From Rhodopirellula sp. (GTDB taxonomy: Bacteria > Planctomycetota > Planctomycetia > Pirellulales > Pirellulaceae): 43,764 nucleotides of DNA. Positions 17,751 to 26,568 of the stretch are shown here, one piece after another. Position numbers and translations under genes: made by a program. Position 1 is the first letter of the stretch, and every line of letters starts with the position of its first letter. Location: the NCBI GenBank assembly GCA_002701385.1, contig NZVD01000018.1:1-43764 (forward strand). The letters are read 5' to 3'. The notes under the pieces were generated by a model. That model did not search any database. It was not told the DNA's origin and saw only the letters and a list, made by a program, of their open reading frames with translations.

Positions 17751-18956
17751 ATGCCCGATTTCCAATACACTGCCCGCGATGCCACAGGAAAAAAGGTAGC
17801 AGGCAAAATTGCCGCCGCTACTGAACGGGAAGCCGTACGCCTACTTGCTGGTCAATCGCTATTTCCCTTGAACATCTCCACCGATGTCAAAGCGACGGCC
17901 CGTAAGAGCAGCAAACGCGTAAAAGGGCAGGTAATGGCGCAAGTCTACGGCCAACTAGCGTCGCTCCTAAGAAGTGGAGTGCCCCTTCTGCGTAGCCTCA
18001 AAGTCCTACAAAAACAAGCGTCTAATGAAACGCTCTCCTTTGTACTCGGCGAAGTCCACAGGCAGGTCGAAGAAGGTATCAACATTGCAGACGCAATGGG
18101 GCAATACCCCAAAGTCTTTAGCGAAGTCTGCATAAACATGTCACGCGCGGGAGCGGAGGGTGGATTTCTAGAAGACGCGCTCGATCGAGTCGCCACCTTC
18201 ACCGAACAGCAGGAAGACCTCAAAGGAGAAACCATGGGCCAACTGGCCTATCCGCTATTCTTAGGAACTGTGGGATCCCTTCTGGTCGCAGGGCTCATCA
18301 TATTCTTTGTCCCTAAATTTGGTGACATGTTTGATAATCTCCGGGAGCGTGGCGAACTGCCGGCCATCACTGACCTTCTACTCGCATTTAGCGAAAAGCT
18401 GCGAACGATCTGGGCGGGTATTGGCTTAGGGATCGCATTTGCAGGGGTCCTGCTTATTAACAAACACTTACAGACAGATCATGGAAAACGACAACGCGAT
18501 TTGATTAAGATTAAACTTCCGCTGGTAGGCAAGGTATTCCTGGCTTTTGCCGTCGCACGATTCTGTCGCGTCCTGGGAACTTTGTTGCAAAACGGAGTGC
18601 CAATCTTAAAATCACTTGAAATCAGCAGCCAGGCGGCAGGCAACCGAATTATTGCCAAGGCTATTGACGATGCCACGGATAATATTACAAGCGGTGAGTC
18701 GCTATCGAAACCATTAGGTGGAAGTGGATATTTTCCCGTCGCCGTGGTGGAAATGATTTCAGTGGCAGAAGAGTCGAACACTTTGGATAGAGTACTAATA
18801 GAAATCGCCGATAATCTCGAAAAACGGACGACTCGTCAGCTTTCGCTAGCGGTCCGCTTGCTCGAGCCCATTATGCTTCTGGTCATGGCTGCAGCCGTGC
18901 TTGTCGTCGTAATCGCGTTATTGTTACCAGTGATCAAAATGAGTAGTGCAATCTAA
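17751..18956 (+). CDS. gspF: Inner-membrane platform protein GspF
   Basis: The 401-aa protein has the family layout: an N-terminal beta part (MPDFQYTARDATGKKVAGKI), two repeated T2SSF helical domains (about 65-190 and 270-395), and transmembrane segments near 170-190, 220-240 and 375-398. The first domain carries LLRSGVPLLRSLKVL and the second LLQNGVPILKSLEIS, the duplicated signature of the family. GspF/PilC is the polytopic platform that links the ATPase to the growing pseudopilus. It starts 21 bases after gspE ends. Length is standard. Confidence 0.96.
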   Translation: MPDFQYTARDATGKKVAGKIAAATEREAVRLLAGQSLFPLNISTDVKATARKSSKRVKGQVMAQVYGQLASLLRSGVPLLRSLKVLQKQASNETLSFVLGEVHRQVEEGINIADAMGQYPKVFSEVCINMSRAGAEGGFLEDALDRVATFTEQQEDLKGETMGQLAYPLFLGTVGSLLVAGLIIFFVPKFGDMFDNLRERGELPAITDLLLAFSEKLRTIWAGIGLGIAFAGVLLINKHLQTDHGKRQRDLIKIKLPLVGKVFLAFAVARFCRVLGTLLQNGVPILKSLEISSQAAGNRIIAKAIDDATDNITSGESLSKPLGGSGYFPVAVVEMISVAEESNTLDRVLIEIADNLEKRTTRQLSLAVRLLEPIMLLVMAAAVLVVVIALLLPVIKMSSAI

Positions 18957-19050
18957 GGATTTCCACGAAACTTTTGCTTACAATCTTAGTTTAATACACA
19001 TAAACCTTACTTAGTTAACTGGGCTTATCCCCTGAGGACCATTTAGAGAA

Positions 19051-19485
19051 ATGCAAACGAAAAAATACCAACGAAACCAACGACGTCGCAAGGGTTTTAC
19101 ACTGATGGAAGTCCTGATTGTGATGGCAATCCTCGTGGTGCTCGGCTCCATGGTTGTAACACAATTTGGTGGGATTTTATCCAAGAGCAACTCCGACAAC
19201 GCAATGATCCAAATGCGGTTATTCCAAAAACAACTCAAATTCTACAAGGCTCATGTTGGTTCTTACCCTCCAACAGAAGCAGGTTTGGATGCGTTGATCA
19301 ACGCACCTGCTAACGCCCCGCAAGGAAAGTGGAATGGCCCGTACATGGAAGCGGCTGAAGTGCCGACCGACCCCTGGGGAAATCAATACACCTATTCTTC
19401 AGACGGCAAGACATTCACCATCGTCTCAAATGGCGAAGATTCCCAGGAAGGCTCGGAAGACGACGTCACTCTGGAGGGACTCTAA
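19051..19485 (+). CDS. gspG: Major pseudopilin GspG
   Basis: The 144-aa protein has the prepilin peptidase site RRRKG/FTLMEVLIVMAILV, with Glu at position +5 of the mature form, and a single N-terminal helix. The C-terminal part is the classical GspG fold: YKAHVGSYPPTEAGLDALI, WNGPYMEAAEVPTDPWGN, YTYSSDGKTFTIVSNGED. The acidic residues near the end fit the calcium site known in GspG. This is the main subunit of the pseudopilus that pushes substrates through the secretin. About 94 bases separate it from gspF, more than between the later pseudopilin genes, which leaves room for its own ribosome site or an internal promoter. Confidence 0.96.
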   Translation: MQTKKYQRNQRRRKGFTLMEVLIVMAILVVLGSMVVTQFGGILSKSNSDNAMIQMRLFQKQLKFYKAHVGSYPPTEAGLDALINAPANAPQGKWNGPYMEAAEVPTDPWGNQYTYSSDGKTFTIVSNGEDSQEGSEDDVTLEGL

Positions 19486-19514
19486 TCCCCGCCTCACAAC
19501 ACTCCGAGTAAATC

Positions 19515-20258
19515 ATGAAGACTATAAAGTGTAAAATGCGCCGCACTGTGAAAACAACTGCGGCCGCTTTTACACTTTTTGAACTTCTGATTGTGCTGGC
19601 TGTAGTGGTTATCCTTTCCGCCGTTGCCTACCCCACCATACGTTCCATCGTCGGTTCGGAATATCTCACCTCTGGCGGAGACCAGGTCAGGATTCATTTT
19701 GCCCAAGCGCGAAACCAAGCGATCCGCAGCGGCCAAACGCTTTCTCTTCGATACGAAATTGCAGGCAAGCGATATCTGATTGAACCCTGGACAACCGGAG
19801 ATGAGTTTCTAGAAGCTGGGATGACAAGCGACACTCAACCCCAAGTCAATCTAATGGGTATGGGTGCCGTTGAAGCTGAACCGAATCCCAATCACGTCAT
19901 TGAGAAACTGGTTGGGCAAGTACATACGTTACCAGAGGACATTACTTTTGCCGGCTCAGTCCAGTCTTTCGATGCACGCCAGTCCATTCTGGGCGATGCC
20001 AGCTACAACGAGCTAACCGAGGTTGCAGGCCTTCAAAGTGCCACTGATGGAATTGCCGGTACCTGGTCAGACCCTATCTTATTCTATCCCGATGGGAGTA
20101 CCACTCAGGCGGAGGTTCGCCTTGCCAATGACTCCAAGCAGGCTTTTGTGATGGTACGAATCCGGGGATTAACCGGCGTGTCCTACGTTTCCAACGTCGT
20201 CACGGCCGAAGAACTGCAACAACTCGATATCCAGAGAGCCTCTTCGCAAAACCAATGA
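19515..20258 (+). CDS. gspH: Minor pseudopilin, GspH-like
   Basis: The 247-aa protein carries a type III signal (TAAAFTLFELLIVLAVVVIL), with Glu at +5 and one N-terminal membrane helix, then a beta-rich C-terminal domain with a GspH-like start (QVRIHFAQARNQAIRSGQTLSLRYE). The residue at -1 is Ala instead of the usual Gly; prepilin peptidases are known to tolerate Ala at -1, so cleavage is still plausible. It overlaps the following gspI by four bases (ATGA), a translational coupling signal repeated at the next two junctions. It is assigned to H by position between G and I and by size. Confidence 0.85.
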   Translation: MKTIKCKMRRTVKTTAAAFTLFELLIVLAVVVILSAVAYPTIRSIVGSEYLTSGGDQVRIHFAQARNQAIRSGQTLSLRYEIAGKRYLIEPWTTGDEFLEAGMTSDTQPQVNLMGMGAVEAEPNPNHVIEKLVGQVHTLPEDITFAGSVQSFDARQSILGDASYNELTEVAGLQSATDGIAGTWSDPILFYPDGSTTQAEVRLANDSKQAFVMVRIRGLTGVSYVSNVVTAEELQQLDIQRASSQNQ

Positions 20259-20719
20259 TTACGCGCAAATCACAATCCGGACGAAAGGGATTTACCTTGA
20301 TGGAATTGCTCGTGGCAATTTCCATTCTTGGTTTTTCCATGGTGGCTATAAATGGCCTACTGTCACTCGGAATGCGAAATGCCGTCGACGCTCAGATACT
20401 TACCACCTCACAGTTTCTGGCCGAAACCAAACTGTCTGAAGTGAAGACAGGCCTGATCTCACCTACATCCACCGGCAAAATCCCCTTCACCGCCGAAGAA
20501 ACGATGGACCCCTTCACCTATGAAGTACAATCCCAAACGATCGGCAGTGATGGCAATCTGATGGCGATACAAATTGTCGTCGAATACACGCCACCAGATG
20601 GCTCACGCCCTTTAATAACCACCTTAACAACCTGGATGATTGACCCGCAGTTGGAATTGGCAGAAGATGCCAACGACCCGATCCAGCAAATGCTTCTTGA
20701 ACTGGAGGGTACCCAATGA
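20255..20719 (+). CDS. gspI: Minor pseudopilin, GspI-like
   Basis: The 154-aa protein has the site SGRKG/FTLMELLVAISILGFSM, with Glu at +5, and a short C-terminal domain with the pattern TKLSEVKTGLI...FTYEVQSQTI, typical of the small GspI pseudopilin. GspI starts the tip complex with J and K. The gene overlaps both neighbours by four bases, so it is almost certainly translated together with H and J. Identification rests on gene order and size more than on a distinct motif. Confidence 0.85.
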   Translation: MITRKSQSGRKGFTLMELLVAISILGFSMVAINGLLSLGMRNAVDAQILTTSQFLAETKLSEVKTGLISPTSTGKIPFTAEETMDPFTYEVQSQTIGSDGNLMAIQIVVEYTPPDGSRPLITTLTTWMIDPQLELAEDANDPIQQMLLELEGTQ

Positions 20720-21690
20720 GCTCCAGCTATAAACACAAAGGTGTCACGCTTTTTGAACTGATCGTCTCTCTGGCCCTGTCTGGTGTGCTATTCGCTTTAA
20801 TTACAGACATGATTAGTACGCACTTTGGTGTGCTACAGCGTGAACGAGGTCGCGTCGAAGAAGTGCAGTTAGCCCGTGCACTGCTTTCGCAAATCTCTAA
20901 CGACATCAAAAGCGCAGTACAGTATAACGGTGTCGACGTCAGCGCTGCCCTCGATAACATTTCCGTAGACGATGCCTTAGGGGCTGCGATGAGTGCGGGA
21001 GTTGATTCCAGCGCGTTACTGGATGCAGCCAGCGGGCTACTATCGTCCGGCGACCAAATGCCAACCTACGATTTCGAGACCAGCTTCCCCGAATCCCTCG
21101 GCATGTATGGCGATTCCGCGGTACTGCGACTGGATGTCAGCCGAATTCCAAGGCAGGAAGAATACCGCGCCCTTTACAATCCCACAAATCCGTCGGCGTT
21201 ACAGGACGTCCCTTCGGACGTCAAACTAATTTCCTACTATTGCCGCAATGCCGACTTGGAAACAACAGCATCGGCCCAAGATATCTTCATTGACGACCCA
21301 ACGACTCCAGGCTTGGTCCGGGGTCAACTCAGTCGAGCTATTACCGCTTACGCTATGAACAACGGTAATTTCCAAGCTGTGCAGGCCGCCGATAAGTTAT
21401 TAGCACCCGAAGTGATGGCAGTCGAATTCGAATATTTTGACGGATACCAATGGCTCACTTACTGGGATAGCGAAGAATTCGAGGGATTACCACTTGCGGT
21501 CAAGGTTCGCATGACCATGCGGTCAAATTCCCCCTATTCCAGCGGTGGTGTGATTGATGCCTTTTATGGTAATACGACTGATAGTCAGGGGAGAGTTGCC
21601 GTCACCTATCAAAAGACCATCAAACTTCCCGTAGGTAAAATCCGCCCACTTGAACAAGATGACGGAGGACTCGATTCACTCGGATTATGA
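20716..21690 (+). CDS. gspJ: Minor pseudopilin, GspJ-like
   Basis: The 324-aa protein has the site YKHKG/VTLFELIVSLALSGVLF, with Val at +1 and Glu at +5. The large C-terminal domain includes VLRLDVSRIPRQEEY and the late strand AVEFEYFDGYQWLTYWDSEEFEGLPLAVKV, which is typical of GspJ. It is longer than many proteobacterial GspJ proteins (about 200 aa) owing to a central insertion about residues 70-110. It overlaps gspI and gspK by four bases each. Confidence 0.88.
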   Translation: MSSSYKHKGVTLFELIVSLALSGVLFALITDMISTHFGVLQRERGRVEEVQLARALLSQISNDIKSAVQYNGVDVSAALDNISVDDALGAAMSAGVDSSALLDAASGLLSSGDQMPTYDFETSFPESLGMYGDSAVLRLDVSRIPRQEEYRALYNPTNPSALQDVPSDVKLISYYCRNADLETTASAQDIFIDDPTTPGLVRGQLSRAITAYAMNNGNFQAVQAADKLLAPEVMAVEFEYFDGYQWLTYWDSEEFEGLPLAVKVRMTMRSNSPYSSGGVIDAFYGNTTDSQGRVAVTYQKTIKLPVGKIRPLEQDDGGLDSLGL

Positions 21691-23342
21691 TTTCCAAACT
21701 CGCCTTCCGCAGGCTACGCGGCTCAGCCCTGTTAATCGTTTTAGTGGTTGTCATGATAGTGTCACTTGGGGCATATACGTTTTCCGAGTTGATGTTGACG
21801 CATAATGAAACCGCGAACCTATCGACCCAAAGCATGCAGGCGAAATGGCTGGTTGACGCCGGCATCGACGTCGCCAGAATCCATCTATTACAACCGCATG
21901 ACCAACGCATGGCGTCCGGTGGTGACTACGACAACCCGAATGTATTTCAAGCGATTAACGTACTGACTGACCCAAATCCGGAACTCACCGGGAATTTCAC
22001 CATCATCGCACCTGGACAAGACAGTGATGGCTTTACTGCCGGTTATCGCTATGGACTTGAAGACGAATCCTCGAGGCTCAATCTGAACGCACTCGTGGTT
22101 GCCGACACTTATTCGACTAATGGGGGCCGTGAAATGCTCATGGCTTTACCAGGCATGACTGTTGACATCGCCGATGCAATCATGGACTGGATTGACGACG
22201 ACGATGAAACTCGTGAATTCGGCGCCGAGTTCGATTACTACCAAAGCTTGGGATCACCCTACGAGCCCAACAACGGCCCCTTCAACACCGTGGAAGAAAT
22301 CTTACTCGTCCGTGGTGTCACCCCTGAAATGTTGTTCGGGGCAGACATCAATCGCAACGGGATGATCGATCAACACGAACTTCCTGCTCAGCAAAAGATT
22401 CAAGAACTGGTTTCTCTCGCATCTGCGACCAATGGAACGGATACCTTAAATACCGGTTCGCTCGATCGCGGTTGGAGTGCTTATCTGACACTATACAGCA
22501 AAGAAAATAATCTGAATGTAAACGGTGAGCCCCGAATTGACCTGAATTCAAGTGACCTGCAAACTCTACATCAGGATTTAGCTGCCGTGTTTGATCCGGC
22601 TGTTGCCAATTTCATCATTCTCTACAGGCAAGGATATCCGGTCTTTGAACAGGGCGACAACCAAACTGATGGCCTCCCTCAACCCGCCTCTGCAGTCGAG
22701 ATTGATTTCCTCCTCGAACCGGAGCGAGAAATCACGCAGGTTCTAGAATTGGTCGGTAAACAGTTACTCTGGGAACCTGATCTGATCGATGACGAACCAA
22801 TCGATATCATGCCTGCCTACCCTATGGACTTAAGCCTGGCTACGACGCTCGACCGCCTAATGGACAATGCTTCCACTAACTCTAACCCAACCATTCCCGG
22901 ACGACTAAATATTAATCAGGCCCCTCGACTGCTACTACAAGGAGTCCCGGGACTGTCTGACGATATGATTGATTTCATCATACAAACTCGTTCCGTCGAC
23001 CCCTATCAGGACCAGCAAAATTACTATCGCCACGAGACCTGGTTACTCAAACAGGCGGGACTCAGTTTCCTGCTTGGGAACGCTCCTTTTACGCTCGACG
23101 ACATGAAGGCATTGCAGCCGTTCATTTGTGGTGGCGGAAGTGTTTTTAGAGCACAAATCATAGGCTATTACGAAGGTGGGACAGCTTCCGCAAGAGGTGA
23201 AGTCGTCCTAGACGCTACAACCGTTACACCACGTATTCTTTTGTGGCGTGACCTAAGCCATTTAGGCCGTGGATATCCCCTGGACGTGCTAGGCTTACAT
23301 TACGCTGGTAGCGGTCAAACCGCCCTACCCGCTATTCAATAA
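21687..23342 (+). CDS. gspK: Minor pseudopilin GspK
   Basis: The 551-aa protein begins LRRLRG-like (FRRLRG/SALLIVLVVVMIVSLGAYTF). It lacks Glu at +5, as is normal for GspK, which caps the pseudopilus tip. The periplasmic part has SRLNLNALV, then MALPGMTVDIADAIMDWIDDDDE, and near the end LNINQAPRLLLQGVPGLSDDMIDFII. These are the two SAM-like/helix-hairpin-helix regions of the T2SSK family. An acidic stretch IDDDDE and a DINRNGMIDQHEL segment resembling an EF-hand-like calcium loop are notable. The length is greater than usual (about 320 aa). Confidence 0.92.
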   Translation: MISKLAFRRLRGSALLIVLVVVMIVSLGAYTFSELMLTHNETANLSTQSMQAKWLVDAGIDVARIHLLQPHDQRMASGGDYDNPNVFQAINVLTDPNPELTGNFTIIAPGQDSDGFTAGYRYGLEDESSRLNLNALVVADTYSTNGGREMLMALPGMTVDIADAIMDWIDDDDETREFGAEFDYYQSLGSPYEPNNGPFNTVEEILLVRGVTPEMLFGADINRNGMIDQHELPAQQKIQELVSLASATNGTDTLNTGSLDRGWSAYLTLYSKENNLNVNGEPRIDLNSSDLQTLHQDLAAVFDPAVANFIILYRQGYPVFEQGDNQTDGLPQPASAVEIDFLLEPEREITQVLELVGKQLLWEPDLIDDEPIDIMPAYPMDLSLATTLDRLMDNASTNSNPTIPGRLNINQAPRLLLQGVPGLSDDMIDFIIQTRSVDPYQDQQNYYRHETWLLKQAGLSFLLGNAPFTLDDMKALQPFICGGGSVFRAQIIGYYEGGTASARGEVVLDATTVTPRILLWRDLSHLGRGYPLDVLGLHYAGSGQTALPAIQ

Positions 23343-23362
23343 CACAACTAAAGGAACTCAGC

Positions 23363-25111
23363 ATGGCTAAATTCGTCGCATATGAATGGGATGATCAGTC
23401 AGTACGCGCAATTTCGGCATCCGCAAAAGGAGCAGATCTAGCTATCCACGGATTAGTGGAAGAAGCTATCCAACCCGCTAGTGAAGATGTCGACGCCGAA
23501 GCCTCGCGTGAAAATGCTATCTCCAACGCACTTGCGTCGGTTGGAGTAGGTCGTGGGCAAGCCGTTGCGTTTTCCGCTCGACGCTCGCAGACCGAAGTTC
23601 GCATGCTTGTGTTTCCCGATATCCCGGAAAGCGAGTTACCGGACCTAGTCCGCATTCAAGCACCGACCATCTTCAATGCGGGTGACGATGGGCTGCTGGA
23701 CTTCACTCCCCTAGGTGAACTCCAGGATGGCCAGCGTTATATCGCAGCCGCCGCGATCGAAAATGACACCCAGGTGGATATTATCAGCAGTGCAGCTGCT
23801 GCGGGTGTGACGATCGGTAACATGACGCTTCATCCGTTTGGCAGTGCATTTTACGTAGAAAAATACCTTCCGTCGTCGACGGCCCGGCTCATTGTGGAAA
23901 TCCTGGGCGTAGAAGCAGAACTAACCGTTGCTCGTGATGGCGTCGCTCACCTGGTCCGCACAATCCGACTTGTACCAGATTCACCGGATCTAAACTACAT
24001 TTCTTCCGAAGTTCGCCGTACGCTAACCAGCTATGAAAATCAGCCTAATGGCGGAGACGTCACGCAAATTGTGGTCGTTGGCAATGAAGCGATTCATCAA
24101 GAGCTATCTGATTTACTGTCCTCACTTGTAGACGAACCCGTCGAATTGTTTAATCCCGTTACGCATGCGTCCATAGATTCGACCGCTAGAAGCAATATGC
24201 CTAACAACGCTTCAGTATTTCTCGGTCTCATGGGCTGTGTGACTCAACTGGCCAACAATGAAATCCCTGCAATTGACTTCCTGCACCCAACGCAGCCACC
24301 AAAACAGACTGCTGGCCGTGACAGAGCGGTAAAATTGGGGAGCTATGCGGTTGCCGCCCTAGCTGTGATCGCTATTGCATTATGGTACCCAGTTAAATCA
24401 AAGAAAGACACCATCGCCGAAAAATACCAATTGGCTGGCCAAGCAGTCTCCCTCACTCCTCAAATGATTAAGACGCAGGATGAGAAAAACAAAATACTCG
24501 CATCTAAACTTGGCACAGTTGACGACTTCTCTAGCAATACGGTTAGCTGGCTAAATGAAATTGCTTACTTGTCCGACACGCTCCCTCAGGACCCAAATGA
24601 TGTAATCATCAATGGTTTCTCGGCACGGATCAATCAAAACCGTTCCGGCCAAAATGCAAACGTTAAAGCGAGACTTACATTAGATACGCTTTTACGGGAC
24701 GCCTCGCTCCTTAACACGATGACTACCTCGATTCGCAACCCATTACATGCGATCTCTAATAATGGCTTGCAGGAAACTCCGGATACCCCACCCTACACCC
24801 GAAAAACGCTACAGCTCATCGACCTTCCGCTTGTTGAACCGGAAACAGAGATTTCGGAAGAGACATCCGTCGATACGCAACCTACGCCCGAATCAGAGCC
24901 CCAACAAAAAACTGTCGGCAACGTAGCCGAAGACGGCGAAACTGATCGAAACCCAACAACAGATGAAGCAAAAGCAACGTCACCGCAAACGGAATCTGAC
25001 CCTACCAACAAGCCCAATCCGACCACGGAAGAATCCAAGGACGAAGCGGGGGATACAGAGAGACTCAATGATTCTAAATCCCCCGAATCGATCGACAATT
25101 CAGGAGTTTAG
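23363..25111 (+). CDS. gspL: GspL-type protein (PilM-PilN-like fusion)
   Basis: The 582-aa protein starts after a strong AAAGGA ribosome site. Residues about 1-310 form a PilM/GspL-type actin-like cytoplasmic domain (start FVAYEWDDQSVRAIS; strand ARLIVEILGVEAELTVARDG). One transmembrane helix follows (about 324-343, LGSYAVAALAVIAIALWYPV). Then comes a PilN-like periplasmic part (WLNEIAYLSDTLPQDPNDVIINGF). The last 95 residues are an acidic Thr/Glu/Pro-rich tail without predicted fold. GspL recruits the ATPase GspE to the inner membrane and pairs with GspM. The next gene begins two bases after this stop. Confidence 0.88.
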   Translation: MAKFVAYEWDDQSVRAISASAKGADLAIHGLVEEAIQPASEDVDAEASRENAISNALASVGVGRGQAVAFSARRSQTEVRMLVFPDIPESELPDLVRIQAPTIFNAGDDGLLDFTPLGELQDGQRYIAAAAIENDTQVDIISSAAAAGVTIGNMTLHPFGSAFYVEKYLPSSTARLIVEILGVEAELTVARDGVAHLVRTIRLVPDSPDLNYISSEVRRTLTSYENQPNGGDVTQIVVVGNEAIHQELSDLLSSLVDEPVELFNPVTHASIDSTARSNMPNNASVFLGLMGCVTQLANNEIPAIDFLHPTQPPKQTAGRDRAVKLGSYAVAALAVIAIALWYPVKSKKDTIAEKYQLAGQAVSLTPQMIKTQDEKNKILASKLGTVDDFSSNTVSWLNEIAYLSDTLPQDPNDVIINGFSARINQNRSGQNANVKARLTLDTLLRDASLLNTMTTSIRNPLHAISNNGLQETPDTPPYTRKTLQLIDLPLVEPETEISEETSVDTQPTPESEPQQKTVGNVAEDGETDRNPTTDEAKATSPQTESDPTNKPNPTTEESKDEAGDTERLNDSKSPESIDNSGV

Positions 25112-25113
25112 TC

Positions 25114-26349
25114 ATGGAAGCAAGAGAAAAACTATTAGGCGCAGCGTTAGGTCTAATGATTATTGCCTGGGCCCTCATTTCAGGCATCGGCCAGTATACT
25201 GACCTGCTCGCTGAACTAGACGAAGAGGCACAAGAGGCTGACATCAAAGTAATTGATTACCTTGACCTACTTGAAGATTTCCAAGAAGACTCTACAGACT
25301 ACGAATTATTACTTAATAAATCTCTTGGGTCTGACATCAATGTAGCACTTAACGACTACAAGGCCTGGCTGGTGGAACTGCTGGAAGGTGACTTGGAAAT
25401 TTCCAACTATGACATTAAGAACGAACCACCGCGTGATGTGGACAACATATACACCAGCCTGGGAATCCGCCTCAATGCGACTGGCTCCCTTCAGCAAACA
25501 ACCAAGCTACTATATCTGTTTGAAACCAAGCAATTGCTACATCGCATCAAAGATTTGACGGTTACACCAACCGGATACAATCAATATCAACTGGTATTGG
25601 CTATCGAAGCAATCGCGATGACTGAAGCACCATCCAAAACCGATGTAACCGCAGTGGCCCATTCAGAAACATTAAACGGCGAAAGCTACGAAGATTACTG
25701 GACTAGGATTTCCAATCGCAACTTCTTTGGTCCGGAAAATAAAGAACCAACGTTTACACCGCCACCAATAGCGGCAACCGTGGGCGAGAAAACATCACGA
25801 ACACTCACCGCGAGTGCTGGCGTCAACGAACAAAACGTACAAAATGTCGTTTTCGAATTGGACGAGGATTCAATCCCGCCGAATTTCGTCGCGACCCTAG
25901 CAGGAAATAGCCTGACGGTATCCAGTGAAGACGTCGGCACCTATCGATTTAATGTCAAAGTTACCGATAACGGTCTGCCAGCGAAAACAATTACACGGGA
26001 ACTTGCAGTTACCGTAAACGAGAAACAGGTGCCGAAGCCCGCGGAACTGAAGCCGGAACCACCTAAGCCACCTGAATTCAACGTGGCACAACTTGCATTT
26101 TTCACAAGCACAGTCGAAGTGAACGGTCGAGTTCAGGTCTGGATCCATCGACGAGATTTGGGGGAAATCCTCAAACTACCGCTTGGATCCAAAATCGAAA
26201 TTGGTGCGATTCGGGGCACCATCCATGACGTAGATCAACGATATCTGACCATTCTTACCGAGAATAAAGACCTTCTTGAAATCAAGGCGGGTAAGGCTCT
26301 AAGTACAGCCGAAAACATTACCTCTCAAGCGGAAAGCCTCCTCCCGTAG
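25114..26349 (+). CDS. gspM: GspM/PilO-like protein with cadherin-like and GspC/PilP-like domains
   Basis: The 411-aa protein has an N-terminal helix (about 7-28), a coiled-coil-like stretch, and a PilO/GspM-type domain with IRLNATGSLQQTTKLLYLFE as its signature strand-helix. About residues 208-305 form a cadherin/He_PIG-like beta domain ending YRFNVKVTDNGLPAKTITRE. After a Pro-rich hinge, about 328-405 (VAQLAFFTSTVEVNGRVQVW to IKAGKALS) has the strand and glycine pattern of the GspC homology region or PilP. No separate gspC occurs in the locus, so this domain could replace it; that is inference. The ribosome site AGGAG lies within the end of gspL. Confidence 0.83.
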   Translation: MEAREKLLGAALGLMIIAWALISGIGQYTDLLAELDEEAQEADIKVIDYLDLLEDFQEDSTDYELLLNKSLGSDINVALNDYKAWLVELLEGDLEISNYDIKNEPPRDVDNIYTSLGIRLNATGSLQQTTKLLYLFETKQLLHRIKDLTVTPTGYNQYQLVLAIEAIAMTEAPSKTDVTAVAHSETLNGESYEDYWTRISNRNFFGPENKEPTFTPPPIAATVGEKTSRTLTASAGVNEQNVQNVVFELDEDSIPPNFVATLAGNSLTVSSEDVGTYRFNVKVTDNGLPAKTITRELAVTVNEKQVPKPAELKPEPPKPPEFNVAQLAFFTSTVEVNGRVQVWIHRRDLGEILKLPLGSKIEIGAIRGTIHDVDQRYLTILTENKDLLEIKAGKALSTAENITSQAESLLP

Positions 26350-26379
26350 GGAAATAGGCAACCTAAGAACTCTACGCTA

Positions 26380-26423
26380 GCGAGTAAAGCTTTAACCAGA
26401 TGGCTTTACTCGCTTTTTCTTTG
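26380..26423 (+). terminator. Strong intrinsic terminator after gspM
   Basis: An 11-bp perfect stem (26380-26390 with 26403-26413, arms GCGAGTAAAGC and GCTTTACTCGC) encloses a 12-base loop and is followed by TTTTTCTTT. It lies 30 bases after the gspM stop and closes the first secretion transcript, so the downstream secretin needs its own promoter. Confidence 0.93.
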
Positions 26424-26568
26424 TTTAAAGGCTGAAGGTGCCTGCGGGTTATTCCGATTGTAATGAACATAACGGGATGTGCGCTTATGGTATGCCTGCG
26501 CAGAACTGGCAGGGACGCCTGTTTGGTAATAATTAGGCAATAGAAAAACCCAATTGAGAGACACGGAA

